Position numbers and translations under genes: made by a program. Shown one piece after another: positions 9,764 to 18,448 of a DNA stretch of 64,000 bases. Position 1 is the first letter of the stretch. Every line of letters begins with the position of its first letter. The DNA lies in the NCBI RefSeq assembly GCF_014644315.1, contig NZ_BMKL01000001.1, positions 1,933,001 through 1,997,000 of the forward strand. The letters run 5' to 3'. This DNA is from Tsuneonella deserti (lineage in GTDB: Bacteria; Pseudomonadota; Alphaproteobacteria; Sphingomonadales; Sphingomonadaceae). The notes under the pieces are model-generated. The model did no database searches and was not told where the DNA came from. It saw only the letters and a program-made list of their open reading frames with translations.

Positions 9764-11365
9764 TTACTTCTTGGCAGCGGCCTTTTTGGCGGCAGGAGCC
9801 TTTTCCGGCTTGTCTGCAGCGGCCTTCTTCGCGGCAGGCGCCTTGTCGCCCTTGTCGGCCGCCTTCTTGGCCGCGGGCTTGCCCTCGTCTCCGGCCTTGG
9901 CTGCAGCCTTCTTGGCCGGAGCCTTCTTCGCGGCGGGCTTTGATTCGGTCTTTTCCTCAGCCGGCGCGGCCTCGGCAGGGGCATCGGCCTTCTTCTTGGC
10001 CGGGGCTTTCTTTTTTGCCGGAGCGGGGGCGGGAGTTTCTTCCGCTTCGATCGCCGCCTGCAGTTCCTCGCGGGTCACCTCCCGATCGGTCACATCCGCC
10101 TTGTCGAACAGGAAGTCGACGACCTTGTCCTCGTACAGCGGCGCGCGCAGTTGAGCGGCGGCCATGTCGTTGGTGCGGATGAGCTCCATGAACCGCTCGC
10201 GGTCTTCCGGGCGATACTGCTGGGCGGCCTGCTGGATGAGCATGCCCATCTCGGCCTGGGTCACCTGGACGCCGTTGGCCTGGCCGATCTCGGACAGGAG
10301 CAGGCCGAGGCGCACGCGGCGTTCGGCGATCGAGCGATACTCGTCTTTTTCATCCTCGATTTCCTTCAGCGCCGCTGCCGGATCCTCGTCGTTCGCGGCT
10401 TCCTGCTGGAGCTGGGCCCAGATCTGCTCGAACTCGGCATCGACCATGCCCTGCGGCACGGCGAAATCGTGGCCCGAGGCGAGCGCGTCGAGGAGCTGGC
10501 GCTTCATCGCGGTGCGGGTGAGCCCGTTGAGCTCCTGCTCGAGCTGGCCCTTCAGCAGGCCGCGCAGCTGCTCGAGGCTTTCGAGGCCGAGCGACTTGGC
10601 GAAATCTTCGTCCACCGAAGTCTCGTCCTCGACCTGCACCTTGTGCACGTGAACGGCGAACTGCGCATCCTTGCCGGCCAGTTCCTTGGCCGGATAATCC
10701 GCCGGAAAAGTGACCGTGATCGTCTTGTCCTCGCCCGCCTTCACGCCGGTCAGCTGTTCCTCGAAGCCGGGGATGAAGCGGCCCGAACCGATGACCAGCG
10801 GAGCCTCGGTCGCCGCGCCACCTTCGAACTCGACCCCGTCGATCGAACCGGTGAAGTCGATGATGAGCTGATCGCCATCGGCGGCCTTCTTCGACTTGGG
10901 CGCGTCCTTCCAGCTTTTCTGCTGACTGGCGATGTTGTTCACCGCCTCGTCCACTTCAGCATCGCTGACCGGCACCATCAGCCGCTCGAGCTTCAGCCCG
11001 TCGATCGAAGGAGCGTCGATCTCGGGAAGGATCTCCAGATCGACGGTAAGGGTGGCGTCCTTGCCCTGTTCGTAACCCTGGCCGAACTCAACGCGCGGCT
11101 GCATCGCCGGGCGGAGCTTCTTTTCGCGCATGAGCGAATCGACCGCGCCGCTGATCTGCTCGTTGACCACCTGGCCGTGAATCGCCTCACCGTGCATCTT
11201 GCGCACGAGGTTGGCGGGCACCTTGCCCGGCCGGAAACCAGGCATCCGCACCTGCGGCGCGATCTTCTTCACCTCGGCCTCGACGGCGGCGTCGATTTCC
11301 TTGGCGGGAATGGTCACCGAATAGGCGCGGCGCAGGCCTTCGTTAGTGGTCTCTTCGATCTTCAT
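9764..11365 (-). CDS. tig: Trigger factor (ribosome-associated chaperone/PPIase) with Lys/Ala/Pro-rich tail
   Basis: The product is 533 aa, about 100 aa longer than E. coli trigger factor. The N-terminal ribosome-binding domain contains the signature GFRPGKVPANLVRK (about residues 43-56). An FKBP-type PPIase domain follows (about 155-240, with GQLIIDFTGSIDG-like sequence), then the helical C-terminal chaperone domain. From about residue 442 to the end it is a low-complexity tail of AAKKA, PAKKA and DKPEKAPA-type units resembling histone H1. The chaperone binds nascent chains at the ribosome exit. The gene is convergent with the amidase gene and directly precedes tRNA-Leu in sequence. Confidence 0.95.
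   Translation of the reverse strand: MKIEETTNEGLRRAYSVTIPAKEIDAAVEAEVKKIAPQVRMPGFRPGKVPANLVRKMHGEAIHGQVVNEQISGAVDSLMREKKLRPAMQPRVEFGQGYEQGKDATLTVDLEILPEIDAPSIDGLKLERLMVPVSDAEVDEAVNNIASQQKSWKDAPKSKKAADGDQLIIDFTGSIDGVEFEGGAATEAPLVIGSGRFIPGFEEQLTGVKAGEDKTITVTFPADYPAKELAGKDAQFAVHVHKVQVEDETSVDEDFAKSLGLESLEQLRGLLKGQLEQELNGLTRTAMKRQLLDALASGHDFAVPQGMVDAEFEQIWAQLQQEAANDEDPAAALKEIEDEKDEYRSIAERRVRLGLLLSEIGQANGVQVTQAEMGMLIQQAAQQYRPEDRERFMELIRTNDMAAAQLRAPLYEDKVVDFLFDKADVTDREVTREELQAAIEAEETPAPAPAKKKAPAKKKADAPAEAAPAEEKTESKPAAKKAPAKKAAAKAGDEGKPAAKKAADKGDKAPAAKKAAADKPEKAPAAKKAAAKK
9767..10042 (-). repeat. Low-complexity coding repeat: Lys/Ala/Pro tail of trigger factor
   Basis: About 92 codons encode imperfect tandem repeats built on PAAKKA and APAKK. 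On the plus strand this shows as recurring GCGGCCTTCTTGGC-like units. It is in frame with tig and has no stop codons, so it is translated and not debris. Confidence 0.8.
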
Positions 11366-11423
11366 GGGAGGTCAAAAGCCTTTTCAATCAATCAGTTTAT
11401 CACGCCCGGTCATACGCGGCGGA

Positions 11424-11508
11424 TGGTGCGGGCGAAGGGACTCGAACCCCCACATCTTTCGATACTGGTACCTAAAACCAGCGCGTCTACCAATTCCGCC
11501 ACGCCCGC
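11424..11508 (-). tRNA. tRNA-Leu (anticodon UAG)
   Basis: Read on the minus strand, the acceptor GCGGGCG starts at 11508 and the D-arm has AATTGGTAGACGC. The anticodon stem CTGGT/ACCAG encloses the loop TTTAGGT, giving anticodon TAG. A variable arm typical of class II tRNA-Leu follows, then GGTTCGAGTCC in the T arm. The 3' CCA is encoded (TGG at 11424-11426 on the plus strand). Confidence 0.96.
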
Positions 11509-11654
11509 TATCCCGAACGCGAACCGCGCGGGCGAGTAAGCCCGCCCGCGAACAGGGGTGCGCCGTTACAGCGCACCGCGCGAAAGGGCAAGCGCGCGGA
11601 ACATCGCTCCGTGCCGGAGCGTTGCAGGGACGACCAGAAAGGATCGTTGCAGAC

Positions 11655-11846
11655 ATGGCCTCTAACCCGGAAGTCCAGCCCGATCGGGGGCCCGACCGGA
11701 TCAATCCGGCTGCCCCGCCCGAAACTCCGCCCTCCCCCTCGCCCGCGGAAGATCCCGTTCGCCAACCCGACGAAATCGGCGTGCCGAACCCCGACACCAT
11801 CCAGCCGAGCCAGGAGCCGATGGAAATACCTCCGCCGCCCGATTGA
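11655..11846 (+). CDS. Small proline-rich protein, function unknown
   Basis: This is a 63-aa protein rich in Pro, Glu, Asp and Asn, beginning MASNPEVQPD and ending EIPPPPD. AAAGGATC lies 9-16 bases upstream of the ATG as a possible ribosome-binding site. There is no signal peptide or hydrophobic segment, so it is probably disordered. I do not recognise a family, and composition alone would allow a chance frame in GC-rich DNA. Confidence 0.45.
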   Translation: MASNPEVQPDRGPDRINPAAPPETPPSPSPAEDPVRQPDEIGVPNPDTIQPSQEPMEIPPPPD

Positions 11847-11911
11847 GGACCGGACGCGAGTGCGCCGACACGCCTTGCCGAGCGCGCCCCGCGCGACTAG
11901 GGCGCGGCGCC

Positions 11912-12190
11912 ATGAACGACGACACCAGCCAGACTCCCCCCGACCGGCTCTCGGTAAATCCGAAGAGCCCGTTTTTCGACGCCAGCAAGCTCGAACGCGG
12001 GATCGGCATCCGCTTCAAGGATCGCGTGCGCACCGATGTCGAGGAATATTGCATTTCCGAAGGGTGGATCCGCGTTCAGGCCGGCCGGTCGGTGGACCGC
12101 AAGGGACAGCCGCTGACGCTCAAGCTCAACGGACCCGTGGAAGCGTGGTTCGAAGACCTCGGCGAAGAAGCCCCGGTGGCGAAAGCCTGA
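11912..12190 (+). CDS. DUF3297 family protein
   Basis: This 92-aa protein contains the family signature: DRLSVNPKSPFFD, a GIGIRFK strand, VEEYCISEGWIRV, and DRKGQPLTLKLNGPVEAWF near the C-terminus. DUF3297 proteins are small, widespread in Proteobacteria, and have no established function. The ATG at 11912 is chosen because the family begins about ten residues before DRLSV. Its stop abuts the stop of the convergent CHAP gene with no spacer. Confidence 0.85.
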   Translation: MNDDTSQTPPDRLSVNPKSPFFDASKLERGIGIRFKDRVRTDVEEYCISEGWIRVQAGRSVDRKGQPLTLKLNGPVEAWFEDLGEEAPVAKA

Positions 12191-12961
12191 CTAGCGGTCG
12201 TAGCGCGCCAGCGCCTGCGCGATCGGATCGCGCGGGGCCGGGGCGGCAGTGGCGACCCGCCGGACGCGATGCGGGACCGCCGTCCGAGGCGCGGGTGTTT
12301 GCCGGGAGGCGGCCTGCGCCACCACAGTATCGCCGAGGCCGGCGAATGCTTCGGCAAAGCGCTTTGAAGGCTTGGGCGAGATAATCGGAGCAGCATCGGT
12401 GTAGCTGGCGCTGGCAAGTGTTCGCTGGCCGCCGAAAGGCTGGCCGCGCTCCGGCTCGTTGTAGATGAAGCCCGCCACTGGCCAGGCAGTCGTGCCGAGA
12501 TCCTGCAGCGGTGCATACCAGACCCGGACCTGGCTCCAGTCGTTGGCGGGTGAGACGTCGATGGCCTTGACCCCGCGCTCGATCTGCCCGCGACGCCCGC
12601 CGATCGGCGACCAGTTCGCATGGTCGAGCAGCACGGTGCGGCTGTCGACAACCCGCGCCACTGTCGCCACGTGGCCCAGCGTCATCCCTCCTGAGGGCCG
12701 GAAAGCCATCACGGCACCGACGCGAGGTCGGTCCCCACGCTTGTAACGGCCGGCTGCCTGGTCCCACCAGGTCAGCGCATCGCCGTAGATCTGCACGCCT
12801 GATCGTTCCCGCGCGAAGGGAACGCACTGAAGGTATGGCGGAAGTTCCTGTGCGCCGCGGCTTTCCACGGCACGCTGGAAATCGGCCGAAGCATCGGCCT
12901 GCGCGACCCCCGGCCAGGCCAGCACAAGCCCGGTCGCGATGATGAAATGAATACCCCTCAT
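12191..12961 (-). CDS. CHAP-domain secreted protein (putative peptidoglycan amidase/endopeptidase)
   Basis: This 256-aa protein has a signal peptide (residues 1 to about 22, ending GVAQA). The CHAP domain spans about 35-150. The Cys nucleophile lies in LQCVPFARERSG, His in MTLGHVATVARV, and the polar third residue in DHANWSP. The C-terminal hundred residues are Pro/Ala/Arg-rich with no clear domain. CHAP enzymes cut peptidoglycan amide bonds, so periplasmic wall remodelling is likely. It is convergent with the DUF3297 gene and divergent from der. Confidence 0.85.
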   Translation of the reverse strand: MRGIHFIIATGLVLAWPGVAQADASADFQRAVESRGAQELPPYLQCVPFARERSGVQIYGDALTWWDQAAGRYKRGDRPRVGAVMAFRPSGGMTLGHVATVARVVDSRTVLLDHANWSPIGGRRGQIERGVKAIDVSPANDWSQVRVWYAPLQDLGTTAWPVAGFIYNEPERGQPFGGQRTLASASYTDAAPIISPKPSKRFAEAFAGLGDTVVAQAASRQTPAPRTAVPHRVRRVATAAPAPRDPIAQALARYDR

Positions 12962-13078
12962 GGCGGAAAGCCTGCCTACCGAAGGTTAACATCGCCCTAC
13001 TCCCAGAGCGAGCTACCCGTCTCGGAAAGCCCTCCCCGCTTGCCAAGCGGCGGGGAAGCGGCCACCTGCGCTTGGTCC

Positions 13079-14467
13079 ATGAAACCCCAAGTCATCATCA
13101 TCGGCCGTCCCAACGTCGGCAAGTCGACCTTGTTCAACCGGCTCGTCGGCAAGAAGCTCGCGCTGGTCGATGACCAGCCCGGGGTCACGCGCGACCGCCG
13201 GATGGGCGACGCAACGCTTGCCGGGCTGGAGTTCACAGTGATCGACACCGCCGGGTGGGAGGACGAAGATCCGGAGACCCTCCCCGGCCGGATGCGCAAG
13301 CAGACAGAGGTTAGCGTGGAAGGCGCGGACGCCGCGCTGTTCGTGATCGACGCGCGCGCCGGCGTCACCCCGCTCGACGAGGAGATCGCCCGCTGGCTGC
13401 GCACGCAGGACGTGCCGGTGGTGGCGGTCGCCAACAAGGCGGAAGGCCGCGCCGGGGATGCCGGGCTGTTCGAGGCTTTCGCGCTCGGCTTCGGAGAGCC
13501 TGTCGCACTTAGCGCCGAGCATGGCGAAGGCGTCGCCGACCTGTTCGACGCGCTCTGGCCCTTGATCGGCGCAGCCGAGGCCGAGCGCGAGGCCGCCGAG
13601 CGTGCCGGGGAGGAGGCCGATGCGGAAGAGACGGAACAAGGCCCGCTCAAGCTGGCGATCGTCGGACGCCCCAACGCGGGCAAGTCGACGCTCATCAACC
13701 GGATGCTGGGTGAAGACAGGCTGCTGACGGGACCGGAAGCCGGAATCACCCGCGATTCGATCGCGGTGGACTGGTCGTGGACCGATCTCACGACGGGCGA
13801 GGACCGGCCGATCCGGCTGATCGACACCGCGGGCATGCGCAAGCGCGCGCAGGTGGTGGACAAGCTGGAGCGGATGTCGGTTGCCGACGCGAAGCGCGCG
13901 GTCGATTTCGCGGAAGTGGTGGTGCTGCTGCTCGATGCCACCCGCGGGCTCGAGCACCAGGATCTGAAGATCGCCGCGCACGTCATCGAGGAAGGCCGCG
14001 CCCTGATGGTCGCCATCAACAAGTGGGACATCGCCGAGAATGCCAGCAGCCTATTCAACGGCATCAAGGCCGCGCTCGAGGATGGCCTCTCTCAGGTGAA
14101 GGGGCTGCCCGTGTTCGCCGTCAGCGCCCGGACCGGTAAAGGCATCGACCAGATGCTGAAGGCCGCGTTCGAGCTGCGCGAGGCCTGGTCGAAGCGGGTG
14201 CCGACCGCCGCGCTCAACCGCTGGTTCGACGATGCGCTCGAAGCCAATCCGCCACCGGCCCCCAAGGGCAAGCGGATCAAGCTGCGCTACATCACGCAGG
14301 CAGGCACCCGTCCGCCGCGGTTCGTGGTGTTCGGCACCCGGCTCGATATGCTTCCGGCGAGCTACGAGCGTTATCTGGTCAACTCGATCCGCGCCGCGCT
14401 CGGTTTCGAAGGCGTGCCGGTCCGCGTTGTGCTCAAGAGCCCGAAGAATCCGTTCTCGAAAGCGTGA
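13079..14467 (+). CDS. der: Ribosome biogenesis GTPase Der (EngA)
   Basis: This 462-aa protein has two tandem GTPase domains. The first has G1 GRPNVGKST, G3 DTAGWED and NKAEG; the second has G1 GRPNAGKST, G3 DTAGMRK and NKWD. A KH-like C-terminal domain follows (RIKLRYITQAGTRPPRFVVF). Der acts in 50S subunit assembly. The ATG at 13079 opens directly on KPQVIIIGRPNVGKS; an in-frame ATG at 12947 would add 44 unrelated residues. An acidic linker rich in Glu/Ala (about residues 163-183) joins the two domains. Confidence 0.96.
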   Translation: MKPQVIIIGRPNVGKSTLFNRLVGKKLALVDDQPGVTRDRRMGDATLAGLEFTVIDTAGWEDEDPETLPGRMRKQTEVSVEGADAALFVIDARAGVTPLDEEIARWLRTQDVPVVAVANKAEGRAGDAGLFEAFALGFGEPVALSAEHGEGVADLFDALWPLIGAAEAEREAAERAGEEADAEETEQGPLKLAIVGRPNAGKSTLINRMLGEDRLLTGPEAGITRDSIAVDWSWTDLTTGEDRPIRLIDTAGMRKRAQVVDKLERMSVADAKRAVDFAEVVVLLLDATRGLEHQDLKIAAHVIEEGRALMVAINKWDIAENASSLFNGIKAALEDGLSQVKGLPVFAVSARTGKGIDQMLKAAFELREAWSKRVPTAALNRWFDDALEANPPPAPKGKRIKLRYITQAGTRPPRFVVFGTRLDMLPASYERYLVNSIRAALGFEGVPVRVVLKSPKNPFSKA

Positions 14468-14494
14468 CGCGCAGTCGTCCTCTCCCGGCGCCCG

Positions 14495-15751
14495 CTATCG
14501 CCGGATTGCGAAAAAGCGCCCATAGGTCAGGCAGCGCCACAGCCATTCGAGCGGGCCGTAGCGGAAATGGCCCAGCCAGGGCTTCGACCACGCCAGCATG
14601 AGCAGCCATGCTGCCAGCATGACCAGGTAGAGGCGCGGCCGGTCAAGCGCCCCGAACTGTCCCAGGCCCCAGCCACGGAAGACGAGCAGCATGACCAACG
14701 ACGTGCCGAGGTAATTCGAGAACGCCATCCGGCCGGCAGCAGTCACTCGCCCCCCCAGCCAGCCGCTGGCGCGCGGTCCCCACAAGGCCAGGAGCGCGGC
14801 GAGGCCTAGCACGACCGGCAACCTTGTAATCGCCTGCGGGCCCTGGAACGCGAACATTGTGCCGGTATAGGTCAGTCCGTCGGCCATCGCCCACAGGCCG
14901 AGCGCGAGCGTCAGGACCGTGCCCGACACGACCCCGGCCCATCCCCAGCGAGCCTGGGAATCGCGGCGGAGACGCCCGTCGAACAGGCCCATCCGGTACA
15001 GACCCATACCGAACAGCATCAGCGGCAAGATCTCGATCGCCGAATGGGTGAACTGGTAGAGCCAGTCCCAGCGATGGGCTTCCCATGCGTGCGCCACGTA
15101 ATCGGCATAGCTGACGCCGGTGTTGATCAGGGTTTCCCGCAGGGCATCGGCTTTTTCGCTGGCGAGCAATGCTTTGGTGTCGCCGGCAACCCGCGCATAG
15201 GCCGGCCAGCCCCCCAGGGACGTTTCCGTCGCGGCCCACATAAGGCCGAACTGCGCGGTTCCCAGCACCGCACCAAAGACATAGACGGTAGCGCCGAAAG
15301 CGAGCTGGTGGATCACCGACCAACGCAAGGCGAAGAGAGCGATAAGGCCACACAGGGCATAGAGCGTCAGGATATCGCCGCGCCACAGCAGGTAATAGTG
15401 GGCGAGGCCGAAAGCGAGCAGCCAGCCGAGGCGGCGGACCTGCAGCCACTCGCTCGATCCTCGCGCAGCGGCCCGGTCCGCAAAGAGCGCCAGGCCTGCG
15501 CCAAAGAGCAGCGTGAACAGTCCGCGCATCTTTCCGTCGACCAGCACGAACTGGGCAAGCCACAGCCAGCCCGATAGCGGGCCTGGCCCGGTATTGAAGC
15601 CGCCCGGCCACATATAGGCGAGAAACGGCTGGCCGAACGCGACGATGTTCGCGGCCAGAATGCCCAGCACGGCAACGCCACGGGTGAAATCGAGACTGGC
15701 AAGCCGCTCCCCTGCCCCCGTGGGCAGCGGCTCGTGTGATGGAGAAGCGGT
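14495..15751 (-). CDS. DUF418 domain membrane protein
   Basis: About 418 aa with roughly ten hydrophobic helices. It begins with the family-typical ERLASLDFTRGVAVLGILAAN and contains a C-terminal DUF418 region (about residues 245-400) with MAFSNYLGTSL. Function is unknown; such proteins resemble acyltransferase-like membrane proteins. The GTG at 15751 is preferred because it lies outside the upstream SPOR gene; a GTG at 15832 would overlap that gene by 47 bp. It is probably co-transcribed with the SPOR gene. Confidence 0.8.
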   Translation of the reverse strand, partial: TASPSHEPLPTGAGERLASLDFTRGVAVLGILAANIVAFGQPFLAYMWPGGFNTGPGPLSGWLWLAQFVLVDGKMRGLFTLLFGAGLALFADRAAARGSSEWLQVRRLGWLLAFGLAHYYLLWRGDILTLYALCGLIALFALRWSVIHQLAFGATVYVFGAVLGTAQFGLMWAATETSLGGWPAYARVAGDTKALLASEKADALRETLINTGVSYADYVAHAWEAHRWDWLYQFTHSAIEILPLMLFGMGLYRMGLFDGRLRRDSQARWGWAGVVSGTVLTLALGLWAMADGLTYTGTMFAFQGPQAITRLPVVLGLAALLALWGPRASGWLGGRVTAAGRMAFSNYLGTSLVMLLVFRGWGLGQFGALDRPRLYLVMLAAWLLMLAWSKPWLGHFRYGPLEWLWRCLTYGRFFAIRR

Positions 15752-15785
15752 CACCCGGCGCTGGTAGGGCCGGAAAAGCGCGGGC

Positions 15786-16931
15786 TCAACGGGTGACGAG
15801 GCAGCCCTGCCCGCCCGCTTTGAGGGACGCACACGCCGCTCGTGCAGCCGCCTCGCTGGGCCAGCCTTGCGCCAGCAGCCGCGTCAGGCCACCCGCCCGG
15901 ACGACGAGCCTGGTCTTGCCGCCCAGCGCGGCCTGTCCGGAAAGCTGCGACCACAGCTTGTCGGCGTTGCCCGCGACCGAGAACGCACCGAGTTGCAGCT
16001 TCCAGGCTCCCCCTTGTTGAACGGGAGCAGTCTTCCTCGTGGGCCGATCCGCGCGAACGTTAGGCGCCTGAGCGATCGTGCCGGCGGAGCCTGCGCGCGT
16101 CTCTGCCTTCGACCGCGCGAAGTCTGCACCGGCGGTAGCCGGGCTCTCCTTGCCCGTCGCGCGCATCGCCTCGGCGACAGCGGCTTCCGCGGCAGCGACC
16201 GAAGAGGGCGGGACGGCAGCGGTGGCGAGCGGCTGCGGCAACCGGGCTGCGGGCAATGCCGATGGGGGGCCAGGCATTACTTGCACGGGCGAGTCCCCAG
16301 ACGAGACTGCGCCCGAACCAAGATCGGCCGCAGCCATCTGGCTTGAGCGCATCGCGTCGGCCCGGACGCGCATCTGCGCAGCGAGTGCCTGGGCCTGCTC
16401 GCGCTGGGCCAGCGGCACGAATTCGTCCATCTGCCGGATCGCCGGCGCCGCCTGCGGCAAGCCAGCGGCGTTAGCCAGCGTCACCAGCGCGTAGGCGCGC
16501 ACCCAGTCGCGTGGCACCATGTCGCCGTTGAAATGGGCGATGCCGAGCAGATACTGCGCGCGTGGATCGCCGCGCTCTGCCGCGGCGGTGACATAGGGCA
16601 AGGCCTGTTCGCGCCGGCCGTCCTGGAAAAGCAGCAGCCCATAGTTGTCGGCAGCCTTGAGATGCCCTTTGGCCGCTGCGCGCGCATAGAGCGTTTCCGC
16701 CTGCTTCAGGTCCTCGGGAACCCCGCGCCCGAGACGGTACGCCTGCGCGAGATTGAACAAGGCGTCGGCATCCCCCTTTGCCGCCGGCCCCCTCCATTCG
16801 GCGACCGCGCGCGCGAAGTCACCCGCCGCCCAGGCGTCGGCCCCCGCCTTAACGTCGGCCCATGCGGGCACGCTGTTGGCAAGGACGAGGCCTGTCGCGA
16901 TCGCGGCGGCAATGGCTGGCCGAATGCGCAT
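15786..16931 (-). CDS. Sel1-repeat and SPOR-domain periplasmic protein
   Basis: About 381 aa. A signal peptide (ending VPAWA) is followed by Sel1/TPR-like helical repeats (about residues 35-170: DADALFNLAQAYRLGRGVP, YLLGIAHFNGD). A low-complexity Ala/Pro linker leads to a C-terminal SPOR domain (about 305-381: GAWKLQLGAFSVAGNADKLW). SPOR domains bind denuded septal peptidoglycan. A Cys pair in the last 20 residues (CASLKAGGQGC) matches the spacing in the SPOR protein at 18449. The ATG at 16931 is preferred over a TTG 12 bases upstream. It is divergent from parA. Confidence 0.85.
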   Translation of the reverse strand: MRIRPAIAAAIATGLVLANSVPAWADVKAGADAWAAGDFARAVAEWRGPAAKGDADALFNLAQAYRLGRGVPEDLKQAETLYARAAAKGHLKAADNYGLLLFQDGRREQALPYVTAAAERGDPRAQYLLGIAHFNGDMVPRDWVRAYALVTLANAAGLPQAAPAIRQMDEFVPLAQREQAQALAAQMRVRADAMRSSQMAAADLGSGAVSSGDSPVQVMPGPPSALPAARLPQPLATAAVPPSSVAAAEAAVAEAMRATGKESPATAGADFARSKAETRAGSAGTIAQAPNVRADRPTRKTAPVQQGGAWKLQLGAFSVAGNADKLWSQLSGQAALGGKTRLVVRAGGLTRLLAQGWPSEAAARAACASLKAGGQGCLVTR

Positions 16932-17155
16932 GTCGAGCTGCAATATACCCCTCGCGCCCGCCTGAACGGGCCTTCAAGCAGCCTGACATAGTGAACGGTG
17001 CGTTAGCAAAGGGTTTCTCGGCGCCTCACTTTTCGGTGCCATTACGAAGCACTCCGGCGGCACACCATTAACGCTATATTAGGGGTATGCTGCGATCCCC
17101 CAATCCCAAGGGTGCATCGGTGCGCTCTGGCAACGGGATTTCAGGGGGACCAGCC

Positions 17156-17872
17156 TTGCGGGTACTGGCATTGGCTTCGCAGAAGGGCGGATCGGGCAAG
17201 ACCACCTTGTCCGGCCACATGGCCGTGCAGGCGCAGCGCGCCGGCGCAGGGCCGGTGGTGCTCATCGACATCGATCCGCAAGGATCGCTGGCCGATTGGT
17301 GGAACGAGCGCGAAGCGGAATACCCCGCCTTCGCCCAGACCACGGTCGCTCGCCTCGCCAGCGACCTGCAGGTGCTTCGCCAGCAGGGCTTCAAGCTCGC
17401 CGTCATCGATACACCGCCGGCCATCACGATGGCCATCCAGTCGGTCATCAGCGTCGCCGAACTGATAGTCGTGCCGACCCGGCCCAGCCCGCACGATCTG
17501 CGCGCCGTCGGCGCCACCGTCGACCTGTGCGAACGCGCCGGCAAGCCGCTCATCTTCGTGGTCAACGCCGCCACGCCCAAAGCCAAGATCACCTCCGAAG
17601 CCGCCGTTGCGCTCAGCCAACACGGTACCGTCGCCCCGATCACGCTTCACCACCGCACCGATTTCGCCGCGTCGATGATCGACGGCCGGACGGTGATGGA
17701 AGTCGATCCCGAAGGTCGCTCGGCCGCCGAAGTGACGGCGCTGTGGAATTACGTGTCCGACCGGCTCGAAAAGAACTTCCGCCGCACCGTGTTCGCCGCG
17801 CCAGGCTCGATGGCCGCGGCTCCCGGCGCCTATCGCCCGCAAGGCGGCTTCGGCCGCCGGGTCGCGCAGTAA
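17156..17872 (+). CDS. ParA/MinD-family partition ATPase
   Basis: About 238 aa. The deviant Walker A is KGGSGKTT at the N-terminus, then LIDIDPQGSLADWW, and Walker B-like LAVIDTPPA. ParA ATPases dimerise on DNA with ATP and position cargo such as plasmids, chromosomes or protein clusters. The TTG at 17156 is chosen because AGGGGG lies seven bases upstream and the protein then begins MRVLALASQKGG as in relatives; an ATG at 17087 would add 23 residues with no clear RBS. The partner gene follows after 23 bp. It is unlikely to be the main chromosomal parA because no parB follows. Confidence 0.88.
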   Translation: MRVLALASQKGGSGKTTLSGHMAVQAQRAGAGPVVLIDIDPQGSLADWWNEREAEYPAFAQTTVARLASDLQVLRQQGFKLAVIDTPPAITMAIQSVISVAELIVVPTRPSPHDLRAVGATVDLCERAGKPLIFVVNAATPKAKITSEAAVALSQHGTVAPITLHHRTDFAASMIDGRTVMEVDPEGRSAAEVTALWNYVSDRLEKNFRRTVFAAPGSMAAAPGAYRPQGGFGRRVAQ

Positions 17873-17895
17873 TCTCGGGACGGGGGCCGATCGCA

Positions 17896-18426
17896 GTGGC
17901 CGAAATCTCATTCGCCTCGCTGAGCCCGACGCTGCTCGCACGCAAGGGTGGTGCCAAGCCGGCCATGCGCCCGCAGCACGCTGCACTTGCGTCGATGCAG
18001 GGAGCGGGCCCGCTGAAGGACCCTGCCCCCGAAGTGCTTTCCGAAGCTCTCGAGGACCTGGGCTGGAACGACATGGGCGAAGGCGAGCACGCCAGCGCCG
18101 AAGTGCTCCAGCTCACGCCCATGTCCGGCCCGGAAGCATTCGAGGAGGATGCCTCCCCCGCGCAACGGCCTGCCATCGTGGAGCAGCAGGAACACCTCGC
18201 CGAACGCATTGTCGCGCCTGTCGCCCCGAAGCGCCGTCCCGCCCGGGAGCGGAGCAGCCGGGCGGCTTTCACACTGAGGCTGGATGCCGACCGGCATCTC
18301 AAGCTCCGGCTGGCCACGACCATCAAGGGAATCAGCGCACAGGCGCTGGTGACCGAGGCACTGGACGCGCTGCTGCGCCGGATGCCCGAACTCGATACAC
18401 TCGCCGCGCAGGTCAAGCGGCACTGA
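17896..18426 (+). CDS. ParA-linked protein with C-terminal ribbon-helix-helix-like segment
   Basis: This 176-aa product has a GTG start (VAEISFASLSPTLLARK). The acidic, Pro-rich middle looks disordered. The C-terminal 50 residues (RAAFTLRLDADRHLKLRL, then SAQALVTEALDALL) have the strand-helix-helix pattern of ribbon-helix-helix DNA-binding proteins. Placement right after parA suggests the ParA-stimulating partner, as with small ParG-like proteins (inference). No ParB homology is seen. The downstream SPOR lipoprotein starts 22 bp later, so the three genes probably form one transcript. Confidence 0.7.
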   Translation: MAEISFASLSPTLLARKGGAKPAMRPQHAALASMQGAGPLKDPAPEVLSEALEDLGWNDMGEGEHASAEVLQLTPMSGPEAFEEDASPAQRPAIVEQQEHLAERIVAPVAPKRRPARERSSRAAFTLRLDADRHLKLRLATTIKGISAQALVTEALDALLRRMPELDTLAAQVKRH

Positions 18427-18448
18427 ACGGGACCACAGGGGAACTGCC

